Positions 1-7,855 of a DNA stretch of 64,000 bases are shown piece by piece. Under the pieces are notes generated by a model. The model had not been told where the DNA came from. It made no database searches and saw only the letters and a list, made by a program, of their open reading frames with translations. Position 1 is the stretch's first letter; the number at the start of each line of letters is the position of its first letter. Both the position numbers and the translations under genes were made by a program. The DNA is from an uncultured Veillonella sp. (GTDB lineage: Bacteria; Bacillota; Negativicutes; Veillonellales; Veillonellaceae), in contig NZ_CALJON010000008.1 in assembly GCF_937981445.1 (NCBI RefSeq), positions 62,001-126,000 on the forward strand, in the 5' to 3' direction.

Positions 1-589
1 AAATAATAAGCGATGTATCTTTATGTGACATTAATGCCTTTGTCCCTTGTGGAGACAAAACAGTTAAATAAGAGATAATATCTTCTGGTGCGCCATTTCG
101 TTTAGCTGATTCAATCAAAATATCTAAGGTTTTAATGATTGAATTTTTAGCTTTTGGATGTGGCGAAAATACAACCGCATTGCCTGACTTAATAGCAATC
201 AAAGTTGTGCAAATTGCTGTGGAAGTCGGATTTGTGGATGGCAACAACGCCACAATGACACCTACTGGTACGCCCACATCCATGGTTTTAGCCACAGGAT
301 CTTCATTGATAATACCAATAGTTTTCATGTCTTTAATATAAGAATACAAAAATTCCGAAGCAAATTGATTTTTAACGCATTTGTCGCGAACTACGCCAAA
401 CCCCGTTTCTTCAACGGCTAACTTAGCTAGCTCCTCAGCATGTAAAGCTACATCTTTAGCCATACCTTCTACGATTTTATCAATTCGCTCTTGCGTATAA
501 GTACTAAGGATTTTCTGGCCCTCCCGCGCATTTTCTATCAATATGCGCGCCTCTTGAGTGGACATCAAATCCGTATCAATCCGTATCAC
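1..589 (-). CDS. CoA-acylating acetaldehyde dehydrogenase, EutE/PduP-like (3' part cut by window edge)
   Basis: NAD-dependent oxidation of an aldehyde to its acyl-CoA, expected inside the microcompartment. Only the N-terminal 196 residues are here; the catalytic Cys region lies beyond the left edge. The reading frame contains the family blocks VEETGFG, PVGVIVALLPSTNPTSTA and VFSPHPKAK. A GTG start at 589 is chosen because GGGAGG lies just upstream; an in-frame ATG eight codons on has no ribosome binding site. The protein enters the dehydrogenase fold almost at once and lacks the N-terminal helical encapsulation tail of enteric EutE/PduP. In glycyl-radical BMC loci that tail is often C-terminal, so it may lie outside the window. 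Last visible gene of the minus-strand BMC operon, 32 bp after a shell gene. Confidence 0.9.
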   Translation of the reverse strand, partial: MIRIDTDLMSTQEARILIENAREGQKILSTYTQERIDKIVEGMAKDVALHAEELAKLAVEETGFGVVRDKCVKNQFASEFLYSYIKDMKTIGIINEDPVAKTMDVGVPVGVIVALLPSTNPTSTAICTTLIAIKSGNAVVFSPHPKAKNSIIKTLDILIESAKRNGAPEDIISYLTVLSPQGTKALMSHKDTSLII

Positions 590-621
590 AGTGCACCTCC
601 CTTCTTCTTATTCACTGCCTA

Positions 622-909
622 TTACAGTGTAAAAGAATATTTTCTCGCAATTTTCACTATATCTGGATGCGGGTTAGGCAATACTAAGTGACAATACACT
701 TCGCCCACTTCCTGTGCACGAGCTACGCCAGCTTCAACAGCTGATTGAACAGCCCCTACATCACCACTGATGATTACGGAAATGAGACCTGACGCTACGT
801 TTTCGTAACCGATTAACTCTACGTCAGCTGCTTTACACATCGCATCAGCCGCTTCAAGGACCGATACAAGGCCAAATGTTTCTATAAAACCTAATGCATT
901 GTGCTGCAT
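622..909 (-). CDS. BMC-H microcompartment shell protein (95 aa)
   Basis: Hexameric shell facet protein of the PduA/EutM family. One BMC domain fills the whole protein: LGFIETFGLVSVLEAADAM at the start, a GYENVASG strand, the conserved ISGDVGAVQSAVEAG segment and a short VLPNPHPD end. Length matches the family norm of about 90-100 aa. The start follows AGGAGG at good spacing. It lies between a second BMC-H gene and the aldehyde dehydrogenase. The C-terminal PNPHPD replaces the usual PRPH, so it probably differs at the hexamer edge or pore surface from its paralogues. Substrate of the pore cannot be told from the sequence. Confidence 0.95.
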   Translation of the reverse strand: MQHNALGFIETFGLVSVLEAADAMCKAADVELIGYENVASGLISVIISGDVGAVQSAVEAGVARAQEVGEVYCHLVLPNPHPDIVKIARKYSFTL

Positions 910-918
910 ACTAACCTC

Positions 919-1218
919 CTACTCATCCGCATCAAGTTCATGTGCGTCTACAATATGTTTAATTTTGCCAATTGGTCTTGGCATTACATTTTTCGCAGTC
1001 ATCTCGCCGCAAGCTGCTGCCGCTCTTGCCCCAGCTTCAACAGCTGTGGTCACTGCCGCTACATCGCCACACACGAGAACAGTAACTAAACCAGAACCAA
1101 CGTTTTCATAGGAAATTAGTTCCACATCAGCTGCTTTACACATCACATCAGCCGCTGCAATAGCTGGCACCATACCGCGAGTTTCTACTAAACCAAGCGC
1201 ATCACCTTGGTATTTCAT
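919..1218 (-). CDS. BMC-H microcompartment shell protein (99 aa)
   Basis: Second canonical single-domain shell hexamer. Visible blocks are ALGLVETRGMVPAIAAADVM near the start, SYENVGSG, VCGDVAAVTTAVEAG and MPRPIGKI. It has an extra acidic tail (ELDADE). AGGAGGAAC precedes the ATG. It is more Cys-rich than its neighbours (three Cys, one in VLVCGDV), which might matter for pore or assembly, but that is inference. Downstream of the phosphotransacylase gene and upstream of another BMC-H, in one transcription unit. Divergence between the four BMC-H copies suggests different pores rather than recent duplication. Confidence 0.95.
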   Translation of the reverse strand: MKYQGDALGLVETRGMVPAIAAADVMCKAADVELISYENVGSGLVTVLVCGDVAAVTTAVEAGARAAAACGEMTAKNVMPRPIGKIKHIVDAHELDADE

Positions 1219-1242
1219 ATTTGTTCCTCCTGCTAATACATA

Positions 1243-2247
1243 CTATAATGTACTCTCAACAGCTGTAATGGCTGCTAAGTTCACAAGATCCTCTACTGAA
1301 TACTCTTCTGGTACACGCTGCACTGGCTTGGCTGCTCCGATGAGCAATGGTCCAAATGCTTGGGCGCTACCAAATAGTTTCACTAAGTTACACCCAATAT
1401 TTGCTGCATTAAGATCTGGGAAAATCAATACATTGGCTTTTCCTGCTACGTCAGATTGTGGTGCCTTACTTTTCGCAACGGATGGCACAATGGAAGCGTC
1501 CAATTGTAACTCTCCATCAATTTTATGTACAACATGCTTTTCTTTCACAATGTTGTAGGCATTTACCACTTTGTCTACAAGCGGATCTGATGCACTACCT
1601 TTACTAGAGAAAGATAGTAAGGAGACCCGTGGTACTCCAATTCCAAATACTTTTTCGGCAAGGTCTGCAGTGTTTATAGCAATATCAGCTAATTGTTCAG
1701 CTGTTGGATTTTTTACAACTTCACAATCACTGAAGAATAAAACGCCTTGCTGACCATACTCTGGTGTTTTAGTATGCATAATTGTAGTAGAAGCAATGGC
1801 ACTTTGACCTTTTTTAAGGCCTATAATTTGCGTTGCTGCCTCTGCAATTGTGCTATACTTGTACGAGTTTCCTACAATTAAACCATCCGCATGACCTGCT
1901 GCTACAAACATTAAGGCAAATATGGCTGGATTTGTCGTGAGCAGTTCAATGGCTCGTTCATAACCAAGTCCTTGTGCTTGCCCTTTGTTTTTTAAGCAAC
2001 TATTAGCTAAAGAGCGTAACCGATAGTCGGTTGCTACATCTACAATCGTCATATGCTGCACCGCAATATGGTTAGCGGCAGCTAATTGTAAGATTTCTTG
2101 TTTTTTACCTATCAAGGTAACCGTGGCAAATCCAGCATCTATAATTTGTGCTGCCCCTTGAAGCATACGTGCATCAGCATCAATAAGCATTGCAATATTT
2201 TTGCGCCACGGCTTTGCTTCGGCCTTGATTTGCTCCATCATATTCAT
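1243..2247 (-). CDS. Phosphate acyltransferase (EutD/Pta family, 334 aa)
   Basis: Converts acyl-CoA made by the aldehyde dehydrogenase to acyl phosphate, recycling CoA inside the shell and leading to ATP. The protein is a single PTA_PTB domain of EutD length (about 330-340 aa), without the DRTGG/CobQ-like N-terminal part of long Pta. Visible family segments include ADGLIVGN, the STTIMHT strand, VLFFSDC, and C-terminal VLIFPDLNAANIGCNLVKLFG followed by GPLLIGAAKPVQ. This is not the PduL type that many BMCs use, so it is a EutD-style metabolosome. It sits between BMC-H genes in the operon. A butyryl-specific activity cannot be excluded from sequence alone. Confidence 0.9.
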   Translation of the reverse strand: MNMMEQIKAEAKPWRKNIAMLIDADARMLQGAAQIIDAGFATVTLIGKKQEILQLAAANHIAVQHMTIVDVATDYRLRSLANSCLKNKGQAQGLGYERAIELLTTNPAIFALMFVAAGHADGLIVGNSYKYSTIAEAATQIIGLKKGQSAIASTTIMHTKTPEYGQQGVLFFSDCEVVKNPTAEQLADIAINTADLAEKVFGIGVPRVSLLSFSSKGSASDPLVDKVVNAYNIVKEKHVVHKIDGELQLDASIVPSVAKSKAPQSDVAGKANVLIFPDLNAANIGCNLVKLFGSAQAFGPLLIGAAKPVQRVPEEYSVEDLVNLAAITAVESTL

Positions 2248-2262
2248 AATAACTAGTCCTTA

Positions 2263-2547
2263 TTACGCTTCATTAGCATGAGGAATAATTAATTCTACAT
2301 CCGTATGAGGACGAGGGATTACGTGTACAGATACAAGTTCACCAACTCGTTGTGCTGCAGCTGCGCCTGCATCAGTCGCTGCTTTAACAGCCCCTACATC
2401 ACCGCGAACCATAACTGTTACGAAACCACCACCGATAGTTTCTTTACCAATTAAATATACATTAGCTGCTTTTACCATTGCGTCAGCTGCTTCGATAGAA
2501 CCTACTAAACCTTTTGTTTCCACTAAACCTAATGCTTCGTTTTTCAT
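2263..2547 (-). CDS. BMC-H microcompartment shell protein, PduA/EutM type (94 aa)
   Basis: The most canonical shell hexamer of the locus: EALGLVETKGLVGSIEAADAM, GKETIGGGFVTVMVRGDVGAVKAATDAG and the family end motif HVIPRPH. Such a protein is usually the major facet protein. The ATG follows GGAGG. It lies 30 bp downstream of the long BMC-H and 15 bp upstream of the phosphotransacylase gene. The pore loop carries GKETIGGG, close to the GGG-type pore of EutM-like proteins. Confidence 0.95.
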   Translation of the reverse strand: MKNEALGLVETKGLVGSIEAADAMVKAANVYLIGKETIGGGFVTVMVRGDVGAVKAATDAGAAAAQRVGELVSVHVIPRPHTDVELIIPHANEA

Positions 2548-2577
2548 AACATGTTCCTCCAGTTTCCTTATAAACGA

Positions 2578-3183
2578 TTAATGTTTGTAATGTGCTTGTA
2601 AATAATTAAGCAAACTTTGTTTATTGGCCGATGAAATTTTGCGACCGGAAATACCTAAGTCTGGTTGTCGTCTTGCTAATTTGCGTAACTCTGACACAGA
2701 CATTTTTTGTAAACTATCAAAAGATAGTTCACCTTGAGATTCAGCGTCCTCAACTAGTTCTTCTTGTGATCCCTCTGAACTAGCTTCGGCTGGAGCCTCT
2801 TCGGCTTTGGCATGGCTTGCATCATCTTCTGATGATGCGCTCCCTACCTCCGGCATCACCTCGTCCACTGTTTTTTCCCCTGATCCAGAAGGTTTTTTAA
2901 TTTTATCTTCAGGACCAAATGCTTTTTCAATGTTTTGAATTGGCCTTGGAATCACATGGGCAGATAAGAGTGAGCCAGGTGTCACTTTTTCAGCAGCGGC
3001 TGCGCCGGCTTCTACTGAAGCTTTTACAGCACCTACATCACCAGTGATTAAAATCGTCACCAACGTTGCAGTAGACTTCCGCTTACCAACGAGCGAAACA
3101 TTCGCTGTCTTTAGCATCACGTCACAGGCTTCAATGGCTGCGATTAAGCCTTTAGTCTCAATCATTCCTAATGCATCCATCAT
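2578..3183 (-). CDS. BMC-H shell protein with acidic linker and C-terminal Rho_N/SAP-like domain (201 aa)
   Basis: Residues 1 to about 95 form a normal BMC-H domain (LGMIETKGLIAAIEACDVM, ITGDVGAVKASVEAG, HVIPRPI). Residues about 100-150 are a Glu/Ser/Ala-rich, probably disordered linker. The last 45 or so residues (SLQKMSVSELRKLAR, then GRKISSANKQSLLNYL) read like the small helical Rho-N or SAP fold, which usually binds nucleic acid. Twice the usual length of a BMC-H. Architecture resembles EutK (BMC plus helix-turn-helix tail), with a different tail. The tail may bind nucleic acid or cargo; function is inference. ATG at 3183 follows GGAGAGAC; the next codon is also ATG. Confidence 0.85.
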   Translation of the reverse strand: MMDALGMIETKGLIAAIEACDVMLKTANVSLVGKRKSTATLVTILITGDVGAVKASVEAGAAAAEKVTPGSLLSAHVIPRPIQNIEKAFGPEDKIKKPSGSGEKTVDEVMPEVGSASSEDDASHAKAEEAPAEASSEGSQEELVEDAESQGELSFDSLQKMSVSELRKLARRQPDLGISGRKISSANKQSLLNYLQAHYKH

Positions 3184-3227
3184 GTCTCTCCTTTCTATTG
3201 TGATGTATATATGTTTTGAGAAAAACC

Positions 3228-3488
3228 TTAGAAAGTGCAGTCCTCGTCAATAATTCCAACGATGGCTGCGTCTACAGGAATATTGTCATCACCCACCATA
3301 CGGCGTGCTGCTGACCCTGTAGTAACAAGTACGCGTTCCCCAATGCCAGCACCGATTACATCGGCAGCGATGAGGCGGGATACGGCGGCCTTATCATCTA
3401 AAACTTCTACAATCATGAGCTTTAAGCCTATTAAAGACTCAGCCTTTCGTGTAGACCAAATGTTGTCAATTACTTTTGCTGCCAGCAT
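3228..3488 (-). CDS. eutN: BMC-P pentameric vertex protein (EutN/CcmL family, 86 aa)
   Basis: Caps the vertices of the icosahedral shell. The chain begins LAAKVIDNIWSTRKAESL and contains the family blocks GLKLMIVEV, VIGAGIGERVLVTTGSAAR and DAAIVGIIDE, ending soon after. ATG at 3488 is chosen over an in-frame ATG six codons upstream because AAGGAG lies six bases before it; that gives the normal 86-aa length. Between the eutJ-like gene and the long BMC-H. With four BMC-H, one EutS-type hexamer and one pentamer, the locus has a sufficient shell set except that no BMC-T trimer is visible in the window. Confidence 0.95.
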   Translation of the reverse strand: MLAAKVIDNIWSTRKAESLIGLKLMIVEVLDDKAAVSRLIAADVIGAGIGERVLVTTGSAARRMVGDDNIPVDAAIVGIIDEDCTF

Positions 3489-3576
3489 ACTATACTCCTT
3501 GTACATACTCTATTATGTCTACGCTTTATTTAACTTGATAGAGACTAGCCAGTCTATATCACAAGCAACATATAAC

Positions 3577-4419
3577 TTAAGGCATGATTTCATCAGTACA
3601 TTCCAATGCAATTCCTAATGGGGTAACAAACATTGGATTATGAGGTTTTACTACTTTGAGGCCGAGTTTACGCTCCAAAGCATCTTCTATACCCGTTAAA
3701 CAGCAAGTACCGCCAACAAGGTAAATAGTATCAATATCATACCCTTCAATATGTTTCTCTATGATAGATCCTACTTTATCAATAACTGGCGTCAAAATTG
3801 GTAATATTTCGCGATGTTTCTTAGGATCTCGTTTAAAGCTTTCCGCTTTGTCAAATTCCATTTGATAAGCTCCCGCAAGAACGAGGGAAAAATGTGTACC
3901 ACCAGTTGGTTCATCCGCTACATATACGCGTTTGCCATCTTTAAAAATGGAAATCCCTGTGGTGCCACCGCCAATATCTACGATGGCGCCATTAGTAATT
4001 TTAAGTACTGCATTCGCGGCAGTTGGTTCGTCAAGAAGCTTTGTAATTTCAAAGCCCGCGCCCTGTACCACATGCTTTACAGCGCCTCCATCAACACCTT
4101 CCGTACCTGGTGGAATAGCAGCAGCGGCATAAATTAGCTCTGTCCCTAATGTGGCTTCCAATTTTTCCTTCATTTCACGCACAAGCTGTACAGCTCCTAC
4201 ATAATCAACTACCATGCCATCTTTTACTACATTGGCAAATTGGTAAGCCCCTGCCACAGGCTCTCTATTTTCATTAAGCACGGCTACAACCACAAAGGCT
4301 GTACCTAAGTCAACACCAACATAATAAGTGGAGGACTTCTTCTTAATTGGTTTTTTAACCACTTTTTCAAATGTATCAACTAATTGATCACAATACGTAA
4401 AATCTGTTGTATTCTTCAA
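3577..4419 (-). CDS. eutJ: EutJ-like Hsp70/actin-fold ATPase (280 aa)
   Basis: Chaperone-like ATPase found in ethanolamine and choline microcompartment loci; its exact client is not established. The sugar kinase/Hsp70/actin signatures are visible: phosphate-1 VGVDLGTA (about residue 34), phosphate-2 IVDIGGGTTG, and the adenosine motif YLVGGTCCLTGIEDAL. There is no Hsp70 substrate-binding domain, as expected for EutJ at about 280 aa. The start is TTG at 4419, supported by AGGAGG five bases upstream; no ATG fits. An N-terminal 30-residue lysine-rich segment precedes the fold. Confidence 0.9.
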   Translation of the reverse strand: MKNTTDFTYCDQLVDTFEKVVKKPIKKKSSTYYVGVDLGTAFVVVAVLNENREPVAGAYQFANVVKDGMVVDYVGAVQLVREMKEKLEATLGTELIYAAAAIPPGTEGVDGGAVKHVVQGAGFEITKLLDEPTAANAVLKITNGAIVDIGGGTTGISIFKDGKRVYVADEPTGGTHFSLVLAGAYQMEFDKAESFKRDPKKHREILPILTPVIDKVGSIIEKHIEGYDIDTIYLVGGTCCLTGIEDALERKLGLKVVKPHNPMFVTPLGIALECTDEIMP

Positions 4420-4437
4420 ACTATCCTCCTGCCTATG

Positions 4438-4905
4438 CTAAATTCGGCAATGCTTTCGATATGCTAGTAATGCCTCTAATTCAGCAGTACTCTCCCCTTC
4501 TAGGGCTTTTAGTAAGTCGAGAGTAAAAATATGTTCTTCTTCAATGCCAAGTTGGACTAAATACTTCTTTGCATTTTGTAGTTGTCGCTCATTAGCTAAA
4601 TCAGCTTTTGATATAACCCCCACGGGAATGCAATTAAAAGATGTAGCAAATAATGGTGGATATGTAGTCGTCTCTGTTAGAGGGTCTATAACACATACCA
4701 ACACATTAGCTTCTTGGGACGTAGCCACTAAATATTTATAATTATGAGGCATTTCCAGATACACACTAGGTGTATCAATGGTGTACTTACCATAAATAAT
4801 ATCTTGTGTACGACGTGCTGGTCTTTGCACTTCATTGAATATATTGGCCAATGTGGACTTGCCACTACGCCCTGGCCCTACAATCATAATGCGCTTTTTT
4901 ATCAT
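4438..4905 (-). CDS. eutP: EutP/PduV-like P-loop GTPase (155 aa)
   Basis: Small Ras-like NTPase of microcompartment loci; relatives have been linked to shell positioning or acetate kinase activity, so the role stays open. Walker A is GPGRSGKS at residues 10-17; SKAD is the G4 base-recognition motif; DTPSVYLEMP occupies the switch region where a DxxG would be. Length fits the family (about 140-160 aa). The gap to the stop of the upstream eutS-like gene is only five bases, so translation is probably coupled; the ribosome binding site is weak. Confidence 0.9.
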   Translation of the reverse strand: MIKKRIMIVGPGRSGKSTLANIFNEVQRPARRTQDIIYGKYTIDTPSVYLEMPHNYKYLVATSQEANVLVCVIDPLTETTTYPPLFATSFNCIPVGVISKADLANERQLQNAKKYLVQLGIEEEHIFTLDLLKALEGESTAELEALLAYRKHCRI

Positions 4906-4910
4906 AGGAT

Positions 4911-5279
4911 TTACGCTCTCGTAATTTCAGCTGGAGGAAATCCTAGCATCTTTTCTAGCACATCTAAAATGGCCACTGATGCTGCTTCCACACTAGCCAC
5001 ATCACCATAAATAACCAAGGAGCCGGTGAAACGATCTAAGAATCCAATTTCTACATTAGCAGCCTTAGTCGCTATATCGGCGGATATAATGGCGGCTTCT
5101 TTTGGTGTGACTGTAAAAATCCCTATGGCTCCACATGGATCAATGCCTAAGCGTTCATATAAATCAGGACTAGGAGAGGCAATAATATGGGCTAAACTAA
5201 TTTGTTTCCCCGGCACCATCTCTTGTATGATACGTGCCTTATCATTCCCTGATCCATTGCCGTAAAATAAATTCTTCAT
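4911..5279 (-). CDS. eutS: BMC-H circularly permuted shell protein (EutS/PduU family, 122 aa)
   Basis: Shell hexamer with permuted BMC fold and a beta-barrel plug over the pore. Diagnostic blocks are RIIQEMVPGKQISLAHIIASP near the start and FTVTPKEAAIISADIATKA followed by VEIGFLDRFTGSLVIYGDVASVEAA. Length and order match EutS/PduU closely. A 13-residue N-terminal Gly/Asn-rich extension is unusual. First shell gene after the alcohol dehydrogenase; the 172-bp gap before it contains a stable hairpin (5380-5401) but no terminator, so it is probably cotranscribed. The ribosome binding site is poor (GGATGTGTTGGA). Confidence 0.93.
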   Translation of the reverse strand: MKNLFYGNGSGNDKARIIQEMVPGKQISLAHIIASPSPDLYERLGIDPCGAIGIFTVTPKEAAIISADIATKAANVEIGFLDRFTGSLVIYGDVASVEAASVAILDVLEKMLGFPPAEITRA

Positions 5280-5379
5280 TCCAACACATCCAATCTCTTC
5301 ATTAGCATATAAAACAATGCCTTGGTACCATCCAGTATAACTACCTTAGGTCTGTGTAATGTATACAACGTTTGTACCA

Positions 5380-5401
5380 CCTAGTAGTAACTACCACTAG
5401 G
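5380..5401 (-). other. Hairpin in the gap between the dehydrogenase and eutS genes
   Basis: Arms CCTAGTAGTA and TACCACTAGG pair with one mismatch around a two-base loop. No T-run follows on the minus strand, so it is not a terminator. It could be an mRNA processing or stability site that uncouples dehydrogenase and shell expression (inference). Confidence 0.4.
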
Positions 5402-5451
5402 GCACTTACGTAATCCCCTACACAAACTACTGTTTACCTTATGTACTAGGA

Positions 5452-6594
5452 TTAAAAGCGTTGCGTATAAGCCTTTTTATAAAGGCATTCAATGTCTTCT
5501 ACCTTAGGCTGTCTAGGTGCTGTTGGCGTACATCTATCTTCCATAGCATTTTTTGCCATATCACTAATTGCACTGTTAAATTCGCCTTCTTCAATGCCTA
5601 AGGCTTGAATGTTTTTAGGAACCCCTAAGTTCTGCTTTAAACTTACAATGGCTGCGCGTAAGTTCATATACCCTTCTCTCACAGTACGGGCTGACAAACC
5701 TACAGCTTTAGCTAGTTCAGCATATTTTTTAGCCACCGCATTACCTTCTAGATGCCCTTCGCCTACATTGTAGTCCATAATCGTTTCAATCAAAACTGTA
5801 TTGGCGCGCCCATGTGGTACATGGAAACGGCCACCTAAGGCATGAGCTAAACTGTGATTTAAACCTAAGCTTGCTTGGGAGAACGCAATGCCCGCAATAC
5901 AAGACGCTTTATGCATCTCATGGCGTGCTGCTTTATCCTTTAAATTAAGCTTCAATTTTGGCAAATTTTCTAATACCATGCGAGTTGCCTTTTCAGCTAG
6001 CCCATCCGTAAAGGAAGTGGCATTTGTCGATACATAAGCTTCTAAGGCATGAGTTAGAACGTCCATCCCTGTATCATAGGTAATCTTTTCTGGCACGCCC
6101 ATAGTATAGTTTGCATCTAAAATAGCGATATCTGGTACTAACCAATCTTCAATGATGCAAATTTTACCCTTTTCTGAAGTAATAACCGCAAAAGACGTAC
6201 ATTCTGAGCCAGTACCACTCGTTGTAGGAATCGCTACAAAGGTAGGTTTCTGCCATTGTGAACTGCTTTCAACTTGACGATTAAAATACATAATCCCTTT
6301 CGCCGCATCAATAACGGAACCACCACCTACAGCAATCACTAAATCTGGCTTAGCTGCTGCATACACCTTAACCCCTTCAGCAATAACTGCTGTGCTTGGA
6401 TCTGGTAATACACCATCAAAGCAAGATACGGTAATGCCTTTATTAGCCAATAGGGCCTCAACCTCTTTTAAGTAGCCAAATTCAACCATGAATTTGTCGG
6501 TTACAAGCAACGCACTATGGCAGTTAATCTGGGACAGTACGGACAGGCTATCGTCGCCACTAAATACTTGCCCTGTAAACTTAAATTGTTCCAC
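5452..6594 (-). CDS. Iron-containing alcohol dehydrogenase (EutG/PduQ-like, 380 aa)
   Basis: Group III alcohol dehydrogenase, expected to reduce the aldehyde to alcohol and regenerate NAD+ in the shell, or to oxidise an alcohol if the locus uses one as substrate. Visible: the NAD-binding GGGSVIDAAKG, the PTTSGTGSE loop, and the metal-binding region with ASLGLNHSLAHALGGRFHVPHGRANT. Full length for the family. The start is GTG at 6594, set by GAGGAGGG six bases upstream; an ATG four bases earlier is out of frame. First gene of the operon. There is no obvious encapsulation helix at the N terminus. The leading position is unlike classical eut operons and more like an ethanol-using or glycyl-radical locus. 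Confidence 0.93.
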   Translation of the reverse strand: MEQFKFTGQVFSGDDSLSVLSQINCHSALLVTDKFMVEFGYLKEVEALLANKGITVSCFDGVLPDPSTAVIAEGVKVYAAAKPDLVIAVGGGSVIDAAKGIMYFNRQVESSSQWQKPTFVAIPTTSGTGSECTSFAVITSEKGKICIIEDWLVPDIAILDANYTMGVPEKITYDTGMDVLTHALEAYVSTNATSFTDGLAEKATRMVLENLPKLKLNLKDKAARHEMHKASCIAGIAFSQASLGLNHSLAHALGGRFHVPHGRANTVLIETIMDYNVGEGHLEGNAVAKKYAELAKAVGLSARTVREGYMNLRAAIVSLKQNLGVPKNIQALGIEEGEFNSAISDMAKNAMEDRCTPTAPRQPKVEDIECLYKKAYTQRF

Positions 6595-6598
6595 TCAT

Positions 6599-7171
6599 AT
6601 CCCTCCTCAAATACCTCTTTTATATTTGGATTAATTAACAAATTTATATCTATAAAGCCTTTTATGGCCCTAATTTAAACGATTTTCGCTACATTACAAA
6701 ATGGCATATTAATTATGCATTCTTTTTTGATTAAAAAAAAGTACGCACAATTCGGGCTACTGCGTTAGCTATATGTATTACAAAATGAAAACCAGTATGG
6801 CTCAATTATTACAAACTTTTGTAATCCCAATCCGTGACTTTACTATTTCTTACTATGTAAAGATGAGAACAGCTTTTATAGTCCAAATATTGTATAGATG
6901 ACACATTGCGGTAAATGCAATTCACAAATAAAATTTATGGAGTACATAAATTTTATTGAACTTATAAAAGGCGGGTGATTGCACACCTTTACCACATATA
7001 TCAAGTGCCATCACTTTTTAACATAATAACTATAACACATTCACAAGCATCATATAACTAGCAATGAATCAAATTGCTATACAAATTTGATATGATTCCT
7101 TAATTTTTAGCGGTCTCAAATTATGTTTTTATTCTGTATAGATAAGTTAATCTTTTTAAAAATACTATTAG
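6599..7171 (-). other. Intergenic region upstream of the BMC operon with several inverted repeats
   Basis: No gene seen. Besides the operator at 6808-6825, there is a perfect 13-bp inverted repeat with 5-base loop (6927-6957, arms AATAAAATTTATG), a 10-bp repeat with one mismatch (6975-6984 with 7005-7014), and an 8-bp repeat ATCAAATT/AATTTGAT (7068-7091). None has a minus-strand T-run, so these look like protein sites or leader structures rather than terminators. Confidence 0.5.
6777..6825 (-). promoter_or_regulatory. Candidate promoter and palindromic operator of the BMC operon
   Basis: On the minus strand TTGAGC (6800-6805) and TGTAAT (6777-6782) are 17 bp apart. Two bases upstream of the -35 box lies the perfect palindrome ATTACAAACTTTTGTAAT (6808-6825), a position typical of an activator site. 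ATTACAAAATG recurs as direct half-sites at 6693-6703 and 6777-6787. The box matches are weak, as expected for an activated promoter. The regulator is not in the window. Confidence 0.4.
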
Positions 7172-7855
7172 TTAAAGTGTGTTTATCAATTGGAAAAATT
7201 CTTCTGTAGCTGGTAATGTGTCTAACAAAATTGTGGGATTTGCCGTTTTTAAGGCATTTTTAGAACATGCACCGGTGGCTACTGCAATGGATTTAGCACC
7301 TACACAATGAGCGAAATTGATATCGGCTATAGTATCACCAATAAAAATAAATTTTTCGATATAGTCTGCATAGGAAAGTCCTAATTTACCCTTTATCTCT
7401 TTCGCCACTTCTAATTTTGTTATGTAATCATCAGCCAATATACTCTGTGACCAGTTAAAATAGTCTTCCAAACCATATACACTTAGTTTTTTCTTCGCTC
7501 CTCGCGAACGATTTCCCGTAAATAATCGGTTTTCCCAAGTGTCACTTTTATCAATCTGCTCTAAAATAGATGCCACATTAGATAACACAGGGCGTTTATA
7601 TCTTATTAAGGCATCGCACAATTCGTCTTCATAATAACTAATAAACTCATCTAATTGGGCCTCACTAGGAGCCGCTTTATAGGCAGCAATATAAAATTGC
7701 CACGCCACATAGCGATCAGTGCGCCCCCCAATGGTCATGTTCAAAGTAGGCCGTTCGCCCCCTACATGCTTAGTAAACACTGCATCTAATGCCGCTTGTC
7801 CGGCAATGCCCGTATCAATAATTGTGCCATCTATATCCCAAAACAGTATATTCAT
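7172..7855 (-). CDS. HAD-family hydrolase / phosphatase (227 aa)
   Basis: Probable cytoplasmic phosphatase of the haloacid dehalogenase superfamily. Motif I is FWDIDGTIIDTG, with nucleophile Asp7 and acid Asp9; motif II is LFTGN(R); motif IV is GDTIADINFA. An alpha-helical cap (about residues 18-90) makes it subfamily I (phosphoglycolate phosphatase-like). ATG at 7855 is chosen because GAGG lies upstream and the protein then starts directly with the fold; an upstream extension would need a TTG start. Monocistronic, between the BMC operon and gltS. Substrate unknown. Confidence 0.85.
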   Translation of the reverse strand: MNILFWDIDGTIIDTGIAGQAALDAVFTKHVGGERPTLNMTIGGRTDRYVAWQFYIAAYKAAPSEAQLDEFISYYEDELCDALIRYKRPVLSNVASILEQIDKSDTWENRLFTGNRSRGAKKKLSVYGLEDYFNWSQSILADDYITKLEVAKEIKGKLGLSYADYIEKFIFIGDTIADINFAHCVGAKSIAVATGACSKNALKTANPTILLDTLPATEEFFQLINTL

